Source: Mytilus edulis
Lineage: Eukaryota; Mollusca; Bivalvia; Mytilida; Mytilidae
Direction of reading: 5' to 3'
DNA length: 64,000 nt
Assembly: GCF_963676685.1 (NCBI RefSeq)
Contig: NC_092351.1
Location: 42,522,733 to 42,586,732, forward strand
Made by a program: the position numbers and the translations under genes
Notes under the pieces: generated by a model
What the model saw: the letters and a program-made list of their open reading frames with translations, nothing else
Database searches by the model: none
What the model was told of the DNA's origin: nothing
Shown here: positions 23,590-34,011 of the stretch, in pieces
Numbering within the stretch: position 1 is the first letter of the stretch
Layout of the letters: every line of letters begins with the position of its first letter

Positions 23590-24170
23590 AGTATGACACT
23601 AAACCCCTTACGGGAAGGATTGTGCCTGATGTTCATATGATGAAATCATAATCTTTCAGTCAGTTTAATTGAAGTCTGGAGCTGCATGTCAGTTAACTGC
23701 TAGTAGTCTGTTGTTATTTATGTATTATTGTCATTTTGTTTATTTTCTTTGGTTACATCTTCTGACATCAGACTCGGACTTCTCTTGAACTGAATTTTAA
23801 TGTGCGTATTGTTATGCTTTTACTTTTCTACACTGGTTAGAGGTATAGGGGGAGGGTTGAGATCTCACAAACATGTTTAACCCCGCCGCATTTTTTGCGC
23901 CTGTCCCAAGTCAGGAGCCTCTGGCCTTTGTTAGTCTTGTATTATTTAAATATTAGTTTCTTGTGTACAATTTGGAAATTAGTATGGCGTTCATTATCAC
24001 TGAACTAGTATATATTTGTTTAGGGGCCAGATGAAGGACGCCTCCGGGTGCGGGAATTTCTCGCTACATTGAAGACCTGTTGGTGACCTTCTGCTGTTGT
24101 GTTTTTTTATTTTGGTCGGGTTGTTGTCTCTTTGACACATTCCCCATTTCCATTCTCAATTTTATTAGTA
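23590..24170 (+). repeat. Dispersed bivalve repeat (family 2)
   Basis: Full-length partner of 8700-9265, with the same start ('gacactaaaccccttacggg') and end ('cccatttccattctcaattt'). Confidence 0.75.
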
Positions 24171-24219
24171 ACTGTGAGAATTCTGTGAAACTGATTGTGT
24201 ATTGTACTTTAGTTTTTGG

Positions 24220-24345
24220 TATGATATTCGGTACTAACGATCCTACCGCTCCCCTTGTTGGTCTCGTGTGGGGGCGTTCGCCTCGAGAGCGGGAGGTGAT
24301 TTGTTCGAATCCCGAACGGCTCAAACAAAGACGTTAATTAAATTG
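24220..24345 (+). repeat. tRNA-derived SINE head
   Basis: The stretch 24250-24325 has pol III tRNA-like boxes: an A-box-like 'ttggtctcgtgtggg' and a B-box-like 'gttcgaatccc', followed by 'ggctcaaacaaagacgttaa'. It does not fold as a clean tRNA cloverleaf, so I call it SINE, not a tRNA gene. Confidence 0.55.
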
Positions 24346-25420
24346 GTATTCTATTTCAACGCTAAACACATGGCATCATAGAGTAAGAGCACAGACAGGC
24401 CGGCTCAGAGTCGGAAATGTGTCCGGGTCGGGTGACTTTTCTTCCTGCGAACTAATATCTTGTGAACTTACACGATAAAAAAAAATCCGACTCAGCTTGA
24501 CAGTCTAGTAATAAACGGGGTTAATACTCTTATTATATTTTTCATGTAATCGTCCTGAATATTAGTTTTATTTGCCGCTGGTCGTCATCCATTATCATTA
24601 TTTATTTTACCGTTTTATTATACAGTGAAGTGTTTTTCTTTAACTGGTTGATTCTTAAATAAACTTCTTAAAATTTCACGAATAAAAATTAAAATATGGC
24701 AGGTGAAATTTTTCAACCAAAGCTTATCTTTGACGATAATTATATTAAATCAAATGTGCCTTCTCGGATATATAATATTTGACGGTAAATATTATTGAAT
24801 TAACTCCGTATAACTATTATTTAGTCATGGGTCGGTTTTGAGCTTATTATTCTGTATACGCATCTTTCTATAAAAAAAGACCGAATGTTGACTCTAAATA
24901 TTTTTATTTATCTGTGTCTTTGGGTTGCTGTCGCATTAATGTTCACCTTTATCTCCTTTTATTCAAAGCCAAATGATTCGCTTGGGTATAGAAATATTGA
25001 CATCTCTGGACCTCTCCCGTCCCACAGTCTACCCTTGTTTTATGGGTGCGTTCGTTTGGCTTTTTGGTTATATGAATACGCAGCTTTGTCCAATCAAAAT
25101 ATAACAGGAATGTATATCCGATGCCTGGTGCAGTGAGAATTTCACGCTATCTTTACCTTAAAACACATTAGAGGGAAAGACGATATACGCCCGAGTTGAA
25201 TGATTGAAATGTGTAAACAACAAGAAAGGTCAGCTAAATCTTTTCAAATAAGTCGCATGGCTGATTTTAACAACATATTTTGTGACTTTTGCTAGAACAA
25301 TTATAGTAGATGGAAAACAAATATAACAAAACCGATCAAATATAAAAAAAAAAAATGAAAGCCCAAAATAAATTGAATCTTTTTATAAATTGTTGTCCAC
25401 CTTTTTTTATCATTTGTTTT
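24346..25420. other. No gene recognised
   Basis: AT-rich. The 83-codon plus-strand frame at 24885 has a hydrophobic start but no splice, domain or repeat support. Confidence 0.4.
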
Positions 25421-25477
25421 TGCTTTTATTATACCAGTCTGAGATATAAATAAACATGAAACAGCAAATGTTGTCAC

Positions 25478-25740
25478 CTATACGGGACAGCCGTCATTGT
25501 ACGCTTCAATATATGAGTTATTGCCACTCAATGAAGATTGTTCTTCTATTCTAGTCCTTCCCCTATTAGTTTTGCTGGAAATTATACAATGTAACCCCTG
25601 ATGTGTACTACGACAACGTTTATTAATGTTAAAAAAAAAAATTGCAAAGAGAAAAATGATGGAAGAAATGCTTAGATTTACGCATAAAAATTCAAATGTA
25701 AATAATAATGAAATATATAAAATTGGAAAACTGTTTGAGA
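25478..25740 (-). CDS. Candidate terminal exon: transmembrane segment and cytosolic tail
   Basis: After a possible acceptor (GATTATAG, 25741-25748) the frame is open to TAG at 25478. It encodes a long hydrophobic region (ISLLFTFEFLCV then ISSIIFLFAIFFF), a stop-transfer cluster NINKRCR and a polar tail ending SGNNSYIEAYNDGCPV with two tyrosines. A polyA signal (AATAAA on the minus strand, 25425-25430) lies about 50 nt past the stop, as expected for a last exon. It reads in phase 1, like the 29138-29195 and 15377 exons, but lies upstream of the WSC exons. So it may end a separate gene, or be an alternative end. No ectodomain exon was found between it and 29138. Confidence 0.4.
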
Positions 25741-25779
25741 CTATAATCAACTGATGACAAAATGATTATACATCACTAC

Positions 25780-26214
25780 ACGAAGCTGATTAGTTTATTG
25801 CTCCTTTGTGTCCAGTGGCAAATGTGTCATGCATATCCACGACTAGATTCAAAGTGGATCAATCTGAAGCAAATGCTTACAAATTTAGAGTGGCACTTTT
25901 TAAAATAAGGCAGAGCGTTCGCTAAAGGTAAAACGTATGCCGTAATATAATAGATTTGAACCATAATGATCGAACACGTAAGTTAAGCTATTAGCCATTC
26001 TTCCCTCTTTTTTCGCAACGATAGACGAATGCCATAAACAAAACTTCATGAATTTACAATCAATTACAGTCACTATAAGTAAATGAGATATGGACTTTTT
26101 TATAAATAAATTTCGATTGCAGCTAACATCTCCCGGTTCGGGACAGGTTATTATTTCCACAAATACCGTCTGATTATTGATTGGAGATATTTAAGCAACC
26201 TAAAGCACTTTGAA
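25780..26214. other. Degraded family 5 head and unrecognised sequence
   Basis: 25785-25850 resembles the head of the SINE-like family ('gtccagtggcaaatgtgtca'). The 86-codon minus-strand frame at 25900 includes a repeat-like 'cctgtcccgaaccggga' piece and is not supported as a gene. Confidence 0.4.
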
Positions 26215-27060
26215 TCAAACAAATTCAATAAACAGCTGCGCCATGAGCGCATGATACGCCCGACGTCTTGTGTGGAAATTTTATGCAATAATCATAAATA
26301 GTTTCGGAGACACGGCGGGACATGTGAAACCCCCATCCCTGTTTTTACAAAAAACTAAATATCACTAAAATAAAATTTTGAATCAAAACCAAAAAGTATA
26401 CAGATCTTTAGATTAATATAACAAAGAAGTGTGTAAAGTTTTAAGCAATAATTATAAATTATTTTTGAGATACAGCGCAACATGTAAAAAAACCCTCCCC
26501 TGTTTAACAAAATACTCAATAACTCCAAAATGAAGTTTTGAATCATCACCAAAAAGTATGCAGATCTTTAGATTAATATAACAAAGAAGTGTGTAAAGTT
26601 TTAAGCAATAATCATAAATTGATTTTGAGATACGGCACAACATGTAAAAAAAAACCTCCCCCTTTTTTACAAAATACTCAATAACTCAAAAATAAAATTT
26701 TGAATCATCACCAAAAAGTATACAGATATTAAGATTAATATTACTAAGAAGTGTTTAAAGTTTTAAGCCATAATCGTTTTTTGAGATACGGTGCGACATG
26801 TGAAAAAAACACACCCCTGTTTTAGTTACAAAGTGCCGTAACTCAAAAAGTTTTAATCTTATTTTCACCAAAAAGTATACAGATCATTTGACTATCATAC
26901 GAAACAACTATGTTAAGTTTCATGAAATTTGGATAAGTCGTTCTCAAGTTACGGTGCGACATGTTTACGCCGGACAGACGGACGGACAGACAGTCGGACA
27001 CCGGACATTTGTATACCATAATACGTCCCGTCAAAATTTTGACGGGCGTATAAAAATTGT
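26215..27060 (+). repeat. Dispersed repeat with four ~175-bp internal units (family 7)
   Basis: Units begin near 26270, 26440, 26615 and 26770, each with 'caaaaagtatacagatc', 'aagttttaagc' and 'gagatacggc..catgt'. The repeat ends with 'ggacagacggacggacagac' and 'cgtcccgtcaaaattttgac'. The inner end is an inverted repeat (ATACGTCCCGTCAAAA / TTTTGACGGGCGTAT). Frames on both strands here are repeat. Confidence 0.75.
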
Positions 27061-27241
27061 AAATTTTGGTATTTTTTCTGGGTGTTTTTTCCTGATCCTA
27101 TTTCGGACCCCCTGATTTTAAGAGGGCGTATCTTATTAGTCATGCCCGATCAACTTTAAGTAAATTGAACCTAAACGTAAAGACCTACTTCGGGTAAATA
27201 AGTTTGAGGTACAATAAGTAGACAATAGAAATCCTTTGTGA

Positions 27242-27941
27242 AATGAGATCGTCCTAGGTTTCTTAGATAATTATTTTGCGTTCAATAACAATGAAAAATG
27301 CACGATCAGGTTTGTAAGCAATGATACAAGATGCCCAGATCATCATATTGCATTTGAGAACTTATTGAAATCTATAGATTCAGTCTGGATGGAAATGATG
27401 TATAGTTTTAAAACCACAAAAGAAAGCTGCGCAGATAAGACATTCAATGGTTTTGTGCAATGGCTAAATGATAATAATGACAAAACTTTGCTTTTATTTA
27501 TATTCCTTTACTACCGCGTCTAGAATCGATAGAACAGATATGTGCTCGTTGGAACGACTCGTAAAATATTTCGTTAAATTTGGTATGGAAGACATCACAT
27601 TGACAGTAACTGACTTTGCGATATATTCCTCATACCACCAGAAAATCGAAATGGTTAAATTACAAATGAAATAAGCACGAGTCTTTTCCGCGAAATGGTC
27701 GAATCGATGATCATCAGAGTTTCGATTTCATATGAGGAATTTAATCGTTACATTAAAAAACAAATAATCTGGTGAGGCTAACAGTATAAATCGGGAAAGA
27801 GGAACTAAGAATAACGATAAGCTTAAAATGTTGACGGATAATATTAACACCTTACTTGGAAGAATACAATATATGAAGCAACTAAGACACAAACGTGGAT
27901 TTAAATCTGAAAGGGACTTGTATCGAGCAGAATTAAGATAA
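27242..27941 (+). pseudogene. Decayed intronless coding segment of unknown function
   Basis: Four successive open blocks read as one protein if three frameshifts are allowed: 27242-27480 (…CTIRFVSNDTRCPDHHIAFE…FNGFVQWLNDNNDKT), about 27480-27672 (…LVKYFVKFGMEDITLTVTDF…), about 27675-27772 (STSLFREMVESMIIRV…) and about 27774-27941 (…MLTDNINTLLGRIQYMKQL…ERDLYRAELR, stop). Codon use and composition are coding-like and there are no splice borders, so this is a processed copy or a transferred intronless gene gone to ruin. I do not recognise the family. No start codon is left. Confidence 0.6.
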
Positions 27942-28359
27942 ACAAAATACCTGTATCGAATTAATGCAAAATTATAATAGGGTTATTTAGATTCAACGCT
28001 ACAATTTTCACAAATCTCAACAAAGTTGACGTCTTAGTCCCACATAAACATGAATAACATCATCAATGATTTTATTAAGATAGGCAAATATCCGAGTCCG
28101 TTCAAATAAATAAAAATTCTAATATCTACATTAGACAGAAAAAAAAACAAGACAAAAACAAAACGAAACTACAGCAACTTGCAACAATTGACAGAAGTAT
28201 TGTTTCATTACCTTCTGAACAACGGTTAAGAGTTTGAAATAGAAAACAAAAGTCCAAACATACTATTGTATGTTGTTGGATTTTTAGTTTTTTTTAGTGG
28301 TTAGGATCAAAGCACAATGTTGACTGCTGTATTCTTGACATTTTTACCTATTATGTCTG
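27942..28359. other. No gene recognised
   Basis: AT-rich. A minus-strand block ending TGTTCAGAAG|GTAATG (28212) has a usable donor, but only a weak acceptor 45-60 nt upstream. Confidence 0.35.
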
Positions 28360-28640
28360 TTTGTTAATATTCACGCATCGTTTTCAATATGATGGCATTT
28401 GATGCGACTGTCATACAAGTGAGAGGTTAAGCTAGCTATAAAATTATGTTCAATCCACCATTTTCTACATAACAAAATGTCTGTACCAAGTCAGGAATAT
28501 GACAGTTGTTATTCATTCGTTAGATGTGTTTAAGCTTTTGATATTGCCATTTGACTAGGGACTTTCTGTTTTGGCTTTTCATCGGAGTTCGGTAATTATT
28601 TTTGTTACTTTTTGTTTGTCAAGTTGTCGTCGATGGCGTT
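28360..28640 (-). repeat. Dispersed bivalve repeat (family 1), reversed copy
   Basis: 'gctataaaattatgttcaat', 'ccaccattttctac' and 'tgtaccaagtcaggaatatg' are the reverse of the 8219 and 13320 copies. It extends with 'ggactttctgttttggcttt'. Confidence 0.65.
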
Positions 28641-29130
28641 GTATCCTAATAGCTCATTCATTGTAAATTCGAGAAAATATATAAATCCTTGCATTGTCTA
28701 TATATAATTTGCCTTTATATGCCCATTATCAAAGTAATAAAAAGAATAACTGCTCAAAGAACTTAAATAATTATATAAAAACATTCAACTCGCGATCAAA
28801 CAAAACTAATAGTAAGTAAGAACGTGCACTACGTGCGTATGAAAATTTGTATGTTCTGCGGTCACACTTTGAATTTTTTCTATATTTGAATTCTTCAATT
28901 AGTAAAGTTATAATTTCATGTCGCGGGAATGAAATAAGTTTTTAGGAAAAAACCACTGGTAGAACTGAAAAAGTCGCTTGATCTTCAAGAGATATATTCG
29001 AAAAGCAAAGTGAAAGTTTCCAAATTTCTTTAATAATATAAAATCTGTTCGATAATAGGATACACACAAATTTGTTAACTTTATAAAATACATATCATAT
29101 ATGCGCAAGCTTTCAAATAAAAATCTAAAA
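28641..29130. other. No gene recognised
   Basis: AT-rich. Downstream of the 29138 donor, so intronic if that exon is real. Confidence 0.4.
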
Positions 29131-29137
29131 AACTTAC

Positions 29138-29195
29138 CAAATCTCACTGAAGTAGTGATTAGATGAAGAAAAAACAAACTACCGATAAACATCAT
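29138..29195 (-). CDS. Candidate first coding exon: signal peptide
   Basis: Starts with two Met codons (29195 and 29192), then MFIGSLFFLHLITTSVRF, a short hydrophobic leader typical of a signal peptide, and a strong donor G|GTAAGTTTT at 29138. It ends in phase 1. Both the WSC exon (15377-15522) and the transmembrane exon (25478-25740) accept phase 1, so either could follow. Joining to the WSC exon would put the leader immediately before the GCYWND domain start, the usual layout. The implied first intron is 13.6 kb. No promoter element recognised upstream. Confidence 0.42.
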
Positions 29196-29396
29196 ATACG
29201 ACTACACATTATTTCCCTCTCTCAAACAATTAAAATAAAACTGATATATCAACTAACACGGCAGATGAAACATTGATCAGTTAATTAAAGAGTTCCTTTA
29301 ATTTTAACTGTATCGATATGTTGTTATTGGATTTAGTAGGCGGCTTACTTATGAAGTAATTGCGCCTTAAATTCATATAACATAAATATTATGTAT

Positions 29397-29504
29397 AATA
29401 GTTATCCCACAAGGACACGGTGTGTCTGTGTAAGATCACCCCGATGTCCGGAGGCCAGAGGGTGATCTAACACTGACACACCAAGTCCGAATGTGATAAC
29501 TATT
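29397..29504. repeat. Foldback element with 45-bp arms
   Basis: Left arm 29397-29441 and right arm 29460-29504 are complementary over nearly all 45 bp (AATAGTTATC … GGTGTGTC … AGATCACCC), around an 18-nt loop. Single-stranded DNA or RNA would form a long hairpin. Confidence 0.75.
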
Positions 29505-30140
29505 TTACATCCCAGCTGTTTTAGATTAGATGAAAAACCGTCTACAATTCATAAAATCGAGTTTAGAACGCCACACAACCATTATAATATACTTTATATA
29601 TTACTATATGATGTATACCCTTTATGACCCCCGAACACGATGAGTAGATATCAAACAATGTCAACTCGCCCCACTTGCCAATCGGCTCACACTATATCGC
29701 TACTTTATAACAAAATCGCCCCACTCTTGTTTACCGACTCTTCCCACTTTTGAAAAAGTGTAAAATCAAATTGAACAATTAGTCTGACAACTCACTTATT
29801 AACGAAAAAGGTTTAAACCCCACTGAATAAAGGTCTGCCAACTCGCCCCACTTATAAATAGATCTTGCTTCCTTTAAGTACGTTAAATTACAGTTAGTTC
29901 GTATCCAGTCGTCCTGGTGTAGTGGTATGTGTCGTGGCTTGATATGCTGAAGGTCTTGAGTTTGATAGATAGTCTTTTCCGTATAATTAATTATAAGTTT
30001 TATAGTGGATTTGACATTCCCGCCAAAATGATACAGAACAAAGGAAAGCATGCATAATAAAGAAACTCAAACTGGGGTGATCTGGTAGGGGTGATCCGGC
30101 TTAGATCACCCCTGTTAGAACAAAGGAGCTGGGATGTCAC
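29505..30140. repeat. Inverted-repeat-bounded segment with a tRNA-like piece
   Basis: 'acatcccagctg' at 29506 is mirrored by 'agctgggatgt' at 30127, and several GATCACC copies (30076-30111) match those in the adjacent hairpin. 29912-29965 looks like a tRNA-derived SINE head ('cctggtgtagtggtatgtgt' and 'aggtcttgagtttga'). No gene. Confidence 0.5.
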
Positions 30141-30586
30141 ATGTATATTCTTTCAGTCCTTTTTTTTAGTATAACGTTTAGGCTAGTAGGTATATGAAAC
30201 CTTGACGAACATAGTTGACTGTTACAATAAAGTATGTATGTGTAGAGAGAAAAAAAAAACCAAACATACAGAAGGTGCACGTAACAGGAAAAATAAAACG
30301 CGCGTCTTTCGTATAAAATTATAAGCCTGATGCCTTTGATAGCTAAATGATAGTTCCTAATGAAATGCACATAATTAATTGATAGGTATCACATAATTGT
30401 TTAGAAATTTTATCTGATTGTTCACCTTTGTTTCTGGATCGATATCGCAAGTTTATTTCATTAAGGCAGATACATCTAAGACGACGAAATAACAAAAAGG
30501 AATCTGTTATTAGACGGAGGTCTATTAATTCAGTAAAACGAAAATTAAAGTACAACGGCTTGATTTGATAATAATGTGTCTTAATA
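30141..30586. other. Repeat scraps, no gene
   Basis: 30296-30350 is a degraded family 4 piece ('aaacgcgcgtctttcgtata'). The short minus-strand frames here have no support. Confidence 0.4.
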
Positions 30587-31305
30587 TATGTAAGCCTCAA
30601 ATCTATGTCCTTTTTAATATTGCGTCATAGATGTTCCAAATCTATGTCCTTTATTGTCTGAAATCTATGTCCTTTATTTACTCAAATCTGTGACCATTTT
30701 TGGCTCAAATCTATGTCCTTTCATCGACGTAAAAATTAAAAAAAAAAACGTCAAGTAAACAATGGAAAAATAACAATTACAGGTGTAAGTACGGCCTTCA
30801 ATACGGAGCATTAACTCTCGCCGAACAAACATTGTACCACTGTTTTTTATGACAAAAGCAAGGTTAAAATTTTATCTAATACCAATGGTTTAAAATAGCT
30901 TCATGTTTTGATTTTTTAAACTGCAGGAAAATCTGTTATGAATAGTGGACTTATGGAATATTTTTAAAACAGACAACTAGAGATTTATCCTCTTGAAATG
31001 TTTTCTGACAATTCAGGATATCTTTACTCCTACTATTGGGGAGTATTTACAATTCAAAACACATCCAGCCATGAACCATGGAACTGCAGTGTTTACATCT
31101 GGTTTCTGGAGAGAAGGAATATGCCAAAACATAAATTAATACAAGTTTTGACATTTGAACTAAATAGATATCAGATAAGACTAAACAATTGATAAATGTT
31201 CTATTGTGATTCACAAATATTTCAATTAAAAATATAAAAAAACGTTTTATTTTTAGCAATTTAAAATGATTTTTTGATACTAGTATTCAAGGAAAATCAT
31301 ATATA

Positions 31306-33603
31306 TGTTGTGTACAAGTTATCATTTTGTACAAATTATAATTTGTACAAAAAAATTGTACAAATTATAATTTGTATTTTGACTTTGTACAAATTGTAAT
31401 TTGTACAAAAAGTGCCTGTACACATTATAATTTGTACAAAATAAGGATAATTTTCACTTATAACTTGTACAATATTTTACATATAATAAGTTTCTAATCA
31501 AATGATAAAAAATAAAATCAATTTTAATTACGAATCAATATGAAACACACTGATAACTCTATTTACAATACTATACAATAATATATAATGCTCTTATTTG
31601 TTTGAGCAGGTTAGCGAACCATGACACCTCATTTGCAAGAGAGATAATCCTGTCCACCAGTTTTTGAAATTTTTTTCACAGCTTCCCTCAGGGAAAGTTT
31701 CAATCTAAAAATTATGTAACGGACAAAGATGAGTCACTAATTATTTCTAGTTGGTTTCTGCTTAAGACTCCTGATAAATTACCAGCTATTGTCCCTACAC
31801 GATAGCCAAAATTTCCTGCTTCTACAACAACACCTTGTATATTCCTCGGATCGGTCGGTGCTCGGTCATATTGTGGTATTGGGATAATAACGTTGTTTCC
31901 AACATATAACTCACTCAGTTTCCGTTTTGTATTTCTTGTAAGGACATCTGCTTGGATTTGTTGGCCAGACAATGCACGTTTTCTAGCACGAATGATTGGG
32001 GTTTCGACTTCCTCTAATACTACTTCAATAGTTGTACTTGTTGATCCAGAATCGTTAAGTTCTCTTTCTGATTATACCGATTCAGCATCTGTGTTTTCAT
32101 CCGTTCCATCAATCTCAATTTCACTGTTCTTCTCTGAAACCTCTTTTAACACTTTCTCCAGATCTTCATCAGTTTCAAGATTTGGCCAAAGTTTCTTGGG
32201 CAAAGAAGATGAAGATAAACCTATCTTTGGGTCAGAACCAAACAGAGCATGATAAGGCGATTGATCCATTACTCTGTGATATGATCTATTTTTCTGAAAT
32301 TACACGAAGCGCAAACCTTCAGACCACTGCGCAGAAATTATAGGTTTAACAACAAGTTTTGATATTTCAGAACGTTTTCTTTTTAATATGCATTGTTCAC
32401 AGTTGGTTGTAAATATGCGTATTGCTTCCCGGCTTATGTTAGGAAAATGTTTTTTGAGTTCTTTGTTAGTTTTATGGAGACCTCCATGATCGACCCCAAT
32501 ATGTGCTGTTTTGATTGTATGATATCATACATATCCTCAATGAATAAGTAGTAAAGTATGGTGTCATCTGAAAGTAAGAATTAAACCATTTTAAGTATGG
32601 CACAAAGTTAAACTTGTATCTTGTTATAAAGATAATTATGTTATGAGCCCAAACAGCGATATGCTTGTTCAAATATTATAAATATAAGAAAGTCTGTGAA
32701 ATAGTTAAGTTCATATTGTCGTCTGTTTTGTGACCTAAAGTTCTTTGAATAATACTTGTACACCCTTATTTACTGTGATCATATAGAGTTACGATTTTAG
32801 GTTGATATACCAAAGTGACTGCAAGCTTCTGTATGCAATAATGCATAGTTTGATTATTTTGATACATCGTCATGAATATGCATGAAATATTTGCCACTGA
32901 ACGTTAAGCAGCTAACAATCAATCAATCAATTAAGATACGAGGATTTGGGTTAGATTTTTGTTTACATTCGATTTCAGACCCCCTTCTATATTTGTCATA
33001 TAAAACAAAACAAAACTTACCATTTCCTCCTTTTTTGATGAGCTTTTCAATATCTGCAAAATATCATATTTCTTAAGCAAATGTCTGTCTTGGTCACTTT
33101 TCTACGATGCCTCTTTTGCATTTTTTAACTTTAGAAATTAACTCATTCAATTTCTCCCTAGTATAAAGATGGTTGTGCTGAGATGTATTATTCTCAGCAA
33201 ATTGCTGAACTTCTTGATAAAATTTATCCTGCTATTTACTAGCCATTTTTTTTAACACCTTAACTTTTACTTTTGTAAATGACCATGTGAAAGACCAGTG
33301 AAAAGGAGTTCAATTTATAACCTCACAGAAATATAAATGAATCAATATGAATAAAAAAAAAATAGCATTGGACAGTTTTTATAGGGGGTATCAATACATT
33401 TTTATCACAATATCCATATGATAAATTGTTGTACAAGTTATAAGTGAAATTAAGCCTTATTTTGTACAAATTGTAATTTGTAATTTGTACAGGCACTTTT
33501 TGTACAAATTATAATTTGTACAAAGTCAAAATACAAATTACAATTTGTACAATTTTTTTCGTACAAATTATAATTTGTACAAAATGATAACTTGTACACA
33601 ACA
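31306..33603 (-). mobile_element. Ginger-like DNA transposon, ~170-bp palindrome-rich TIRs
   Basis: 2,298 bp. The two ends (31306-31475 and 33430-33603) are inverted copies, each containing four or five 'tacaaattRtaatttgta' palindromes. The outer ends read TGTTGTGTACAAG, fitting the TGTNR termini of Ginger elements. TATA flanks both sides (31302-31305 and 33604-33607), a possible 4-bp duplication but inside AT-rich DNA. Between them lies a retroviral-type integrase gene on the minus strand, broken. Confidence 0.65.
31712..33246 (-). pseudogene. KRBA2-like transposon integrase (DDE core deleted)
   Basis: Exon 1 region (33246 to about 33017): ATG, an early TAG at codon 5, then FAENNTSQHNHLYTREKLNE, a frameshift, QDRHLLKKYDILQIL, and a possible donor (GTAAGTTTTG). 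Second part (32515-31712): AHIGVDHGGLHKTNKELKKH with a downstream CEQC gives the HHCC integrase zinc site, then KPIIS joined directly to QWSEGLRFV, so the catalytic DDE core is deleted. Then SPYHALFG, a TAA near 32071, and the C-terminal NVIIPIPQYDRAPTDPRN domain. The order and motifs match KRBA2-like integrases found in invertebrate transposons. Non-functional; may survive as non-autonomous DNA. Confidence 0.7.
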
Positions 33604-33884
33604 TATATATATAAATATATAAAGTGGTATAATTGTCAATGAAACAGCGATATGAACAAATTCAAAGACAAAACGAAGAACGTTGAAGTTGCAAACAAAT
33701 ATTCATTCTTTACTGTCTTTTCTTTTAGTAAAATAAATATCTGTAGTTTCATTCTTAAAGACGGCATGCAATAATAACACACACACATGTAAAGATTTCA
33801 ACCACACACATGGAAAAATGACTTAATAAAAACAAAAAGCATAGAAGACCGTACTTACAACAATATAATAAATACCAGCTAAAC

Positions 33885-34011
33885 CAGGGGCGGATCCAGC
33901 CATTTAAAAAAGGGGGGGTCCAGCTATATGTCCCCATTCAAATGCATTGATCGGCCAAACAAAAGGGGACCGGGTTCCAACCCCCGGAAGCCCGCCCCCT
34001 GGATCCGCCAA
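33885..34011. mobile_element. Small MITE with GGCGGATCCAG inverted ends
   Basis: Starts 'caggggcggatccagcc' and ends 'ccccctggatccgcc'. About 127 bp, G/C-rich compared with its surroundings, no coding. A degraded relative is at 56810-56905. Confidence 0.65.

Noticed and set aside
24250..24325. tRNA gene
   Set aside because: Has box-like sequences and a GTTCGAATCCC, but acceptor and anticodon stems do not pair; sits in SINE context.
24885..25136. Small membrane protein
   Set aside because: Hydrophobic start only; no acceptor, donor, polyA signal or relative in the window.
26215..27060. CRISPR-like array because of regular ~175-bp repeats
   Set aside because: Units are long, diverged and without spacer/repeat contrast; this is a eukaryotic dispersed repeat.
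28212..28262. Extra exon between the signal-peptide and membrane exons
   Set aside because: Donor is fair but the acceptor has no pyrimidine tract and the peptide has no recognisable motif.
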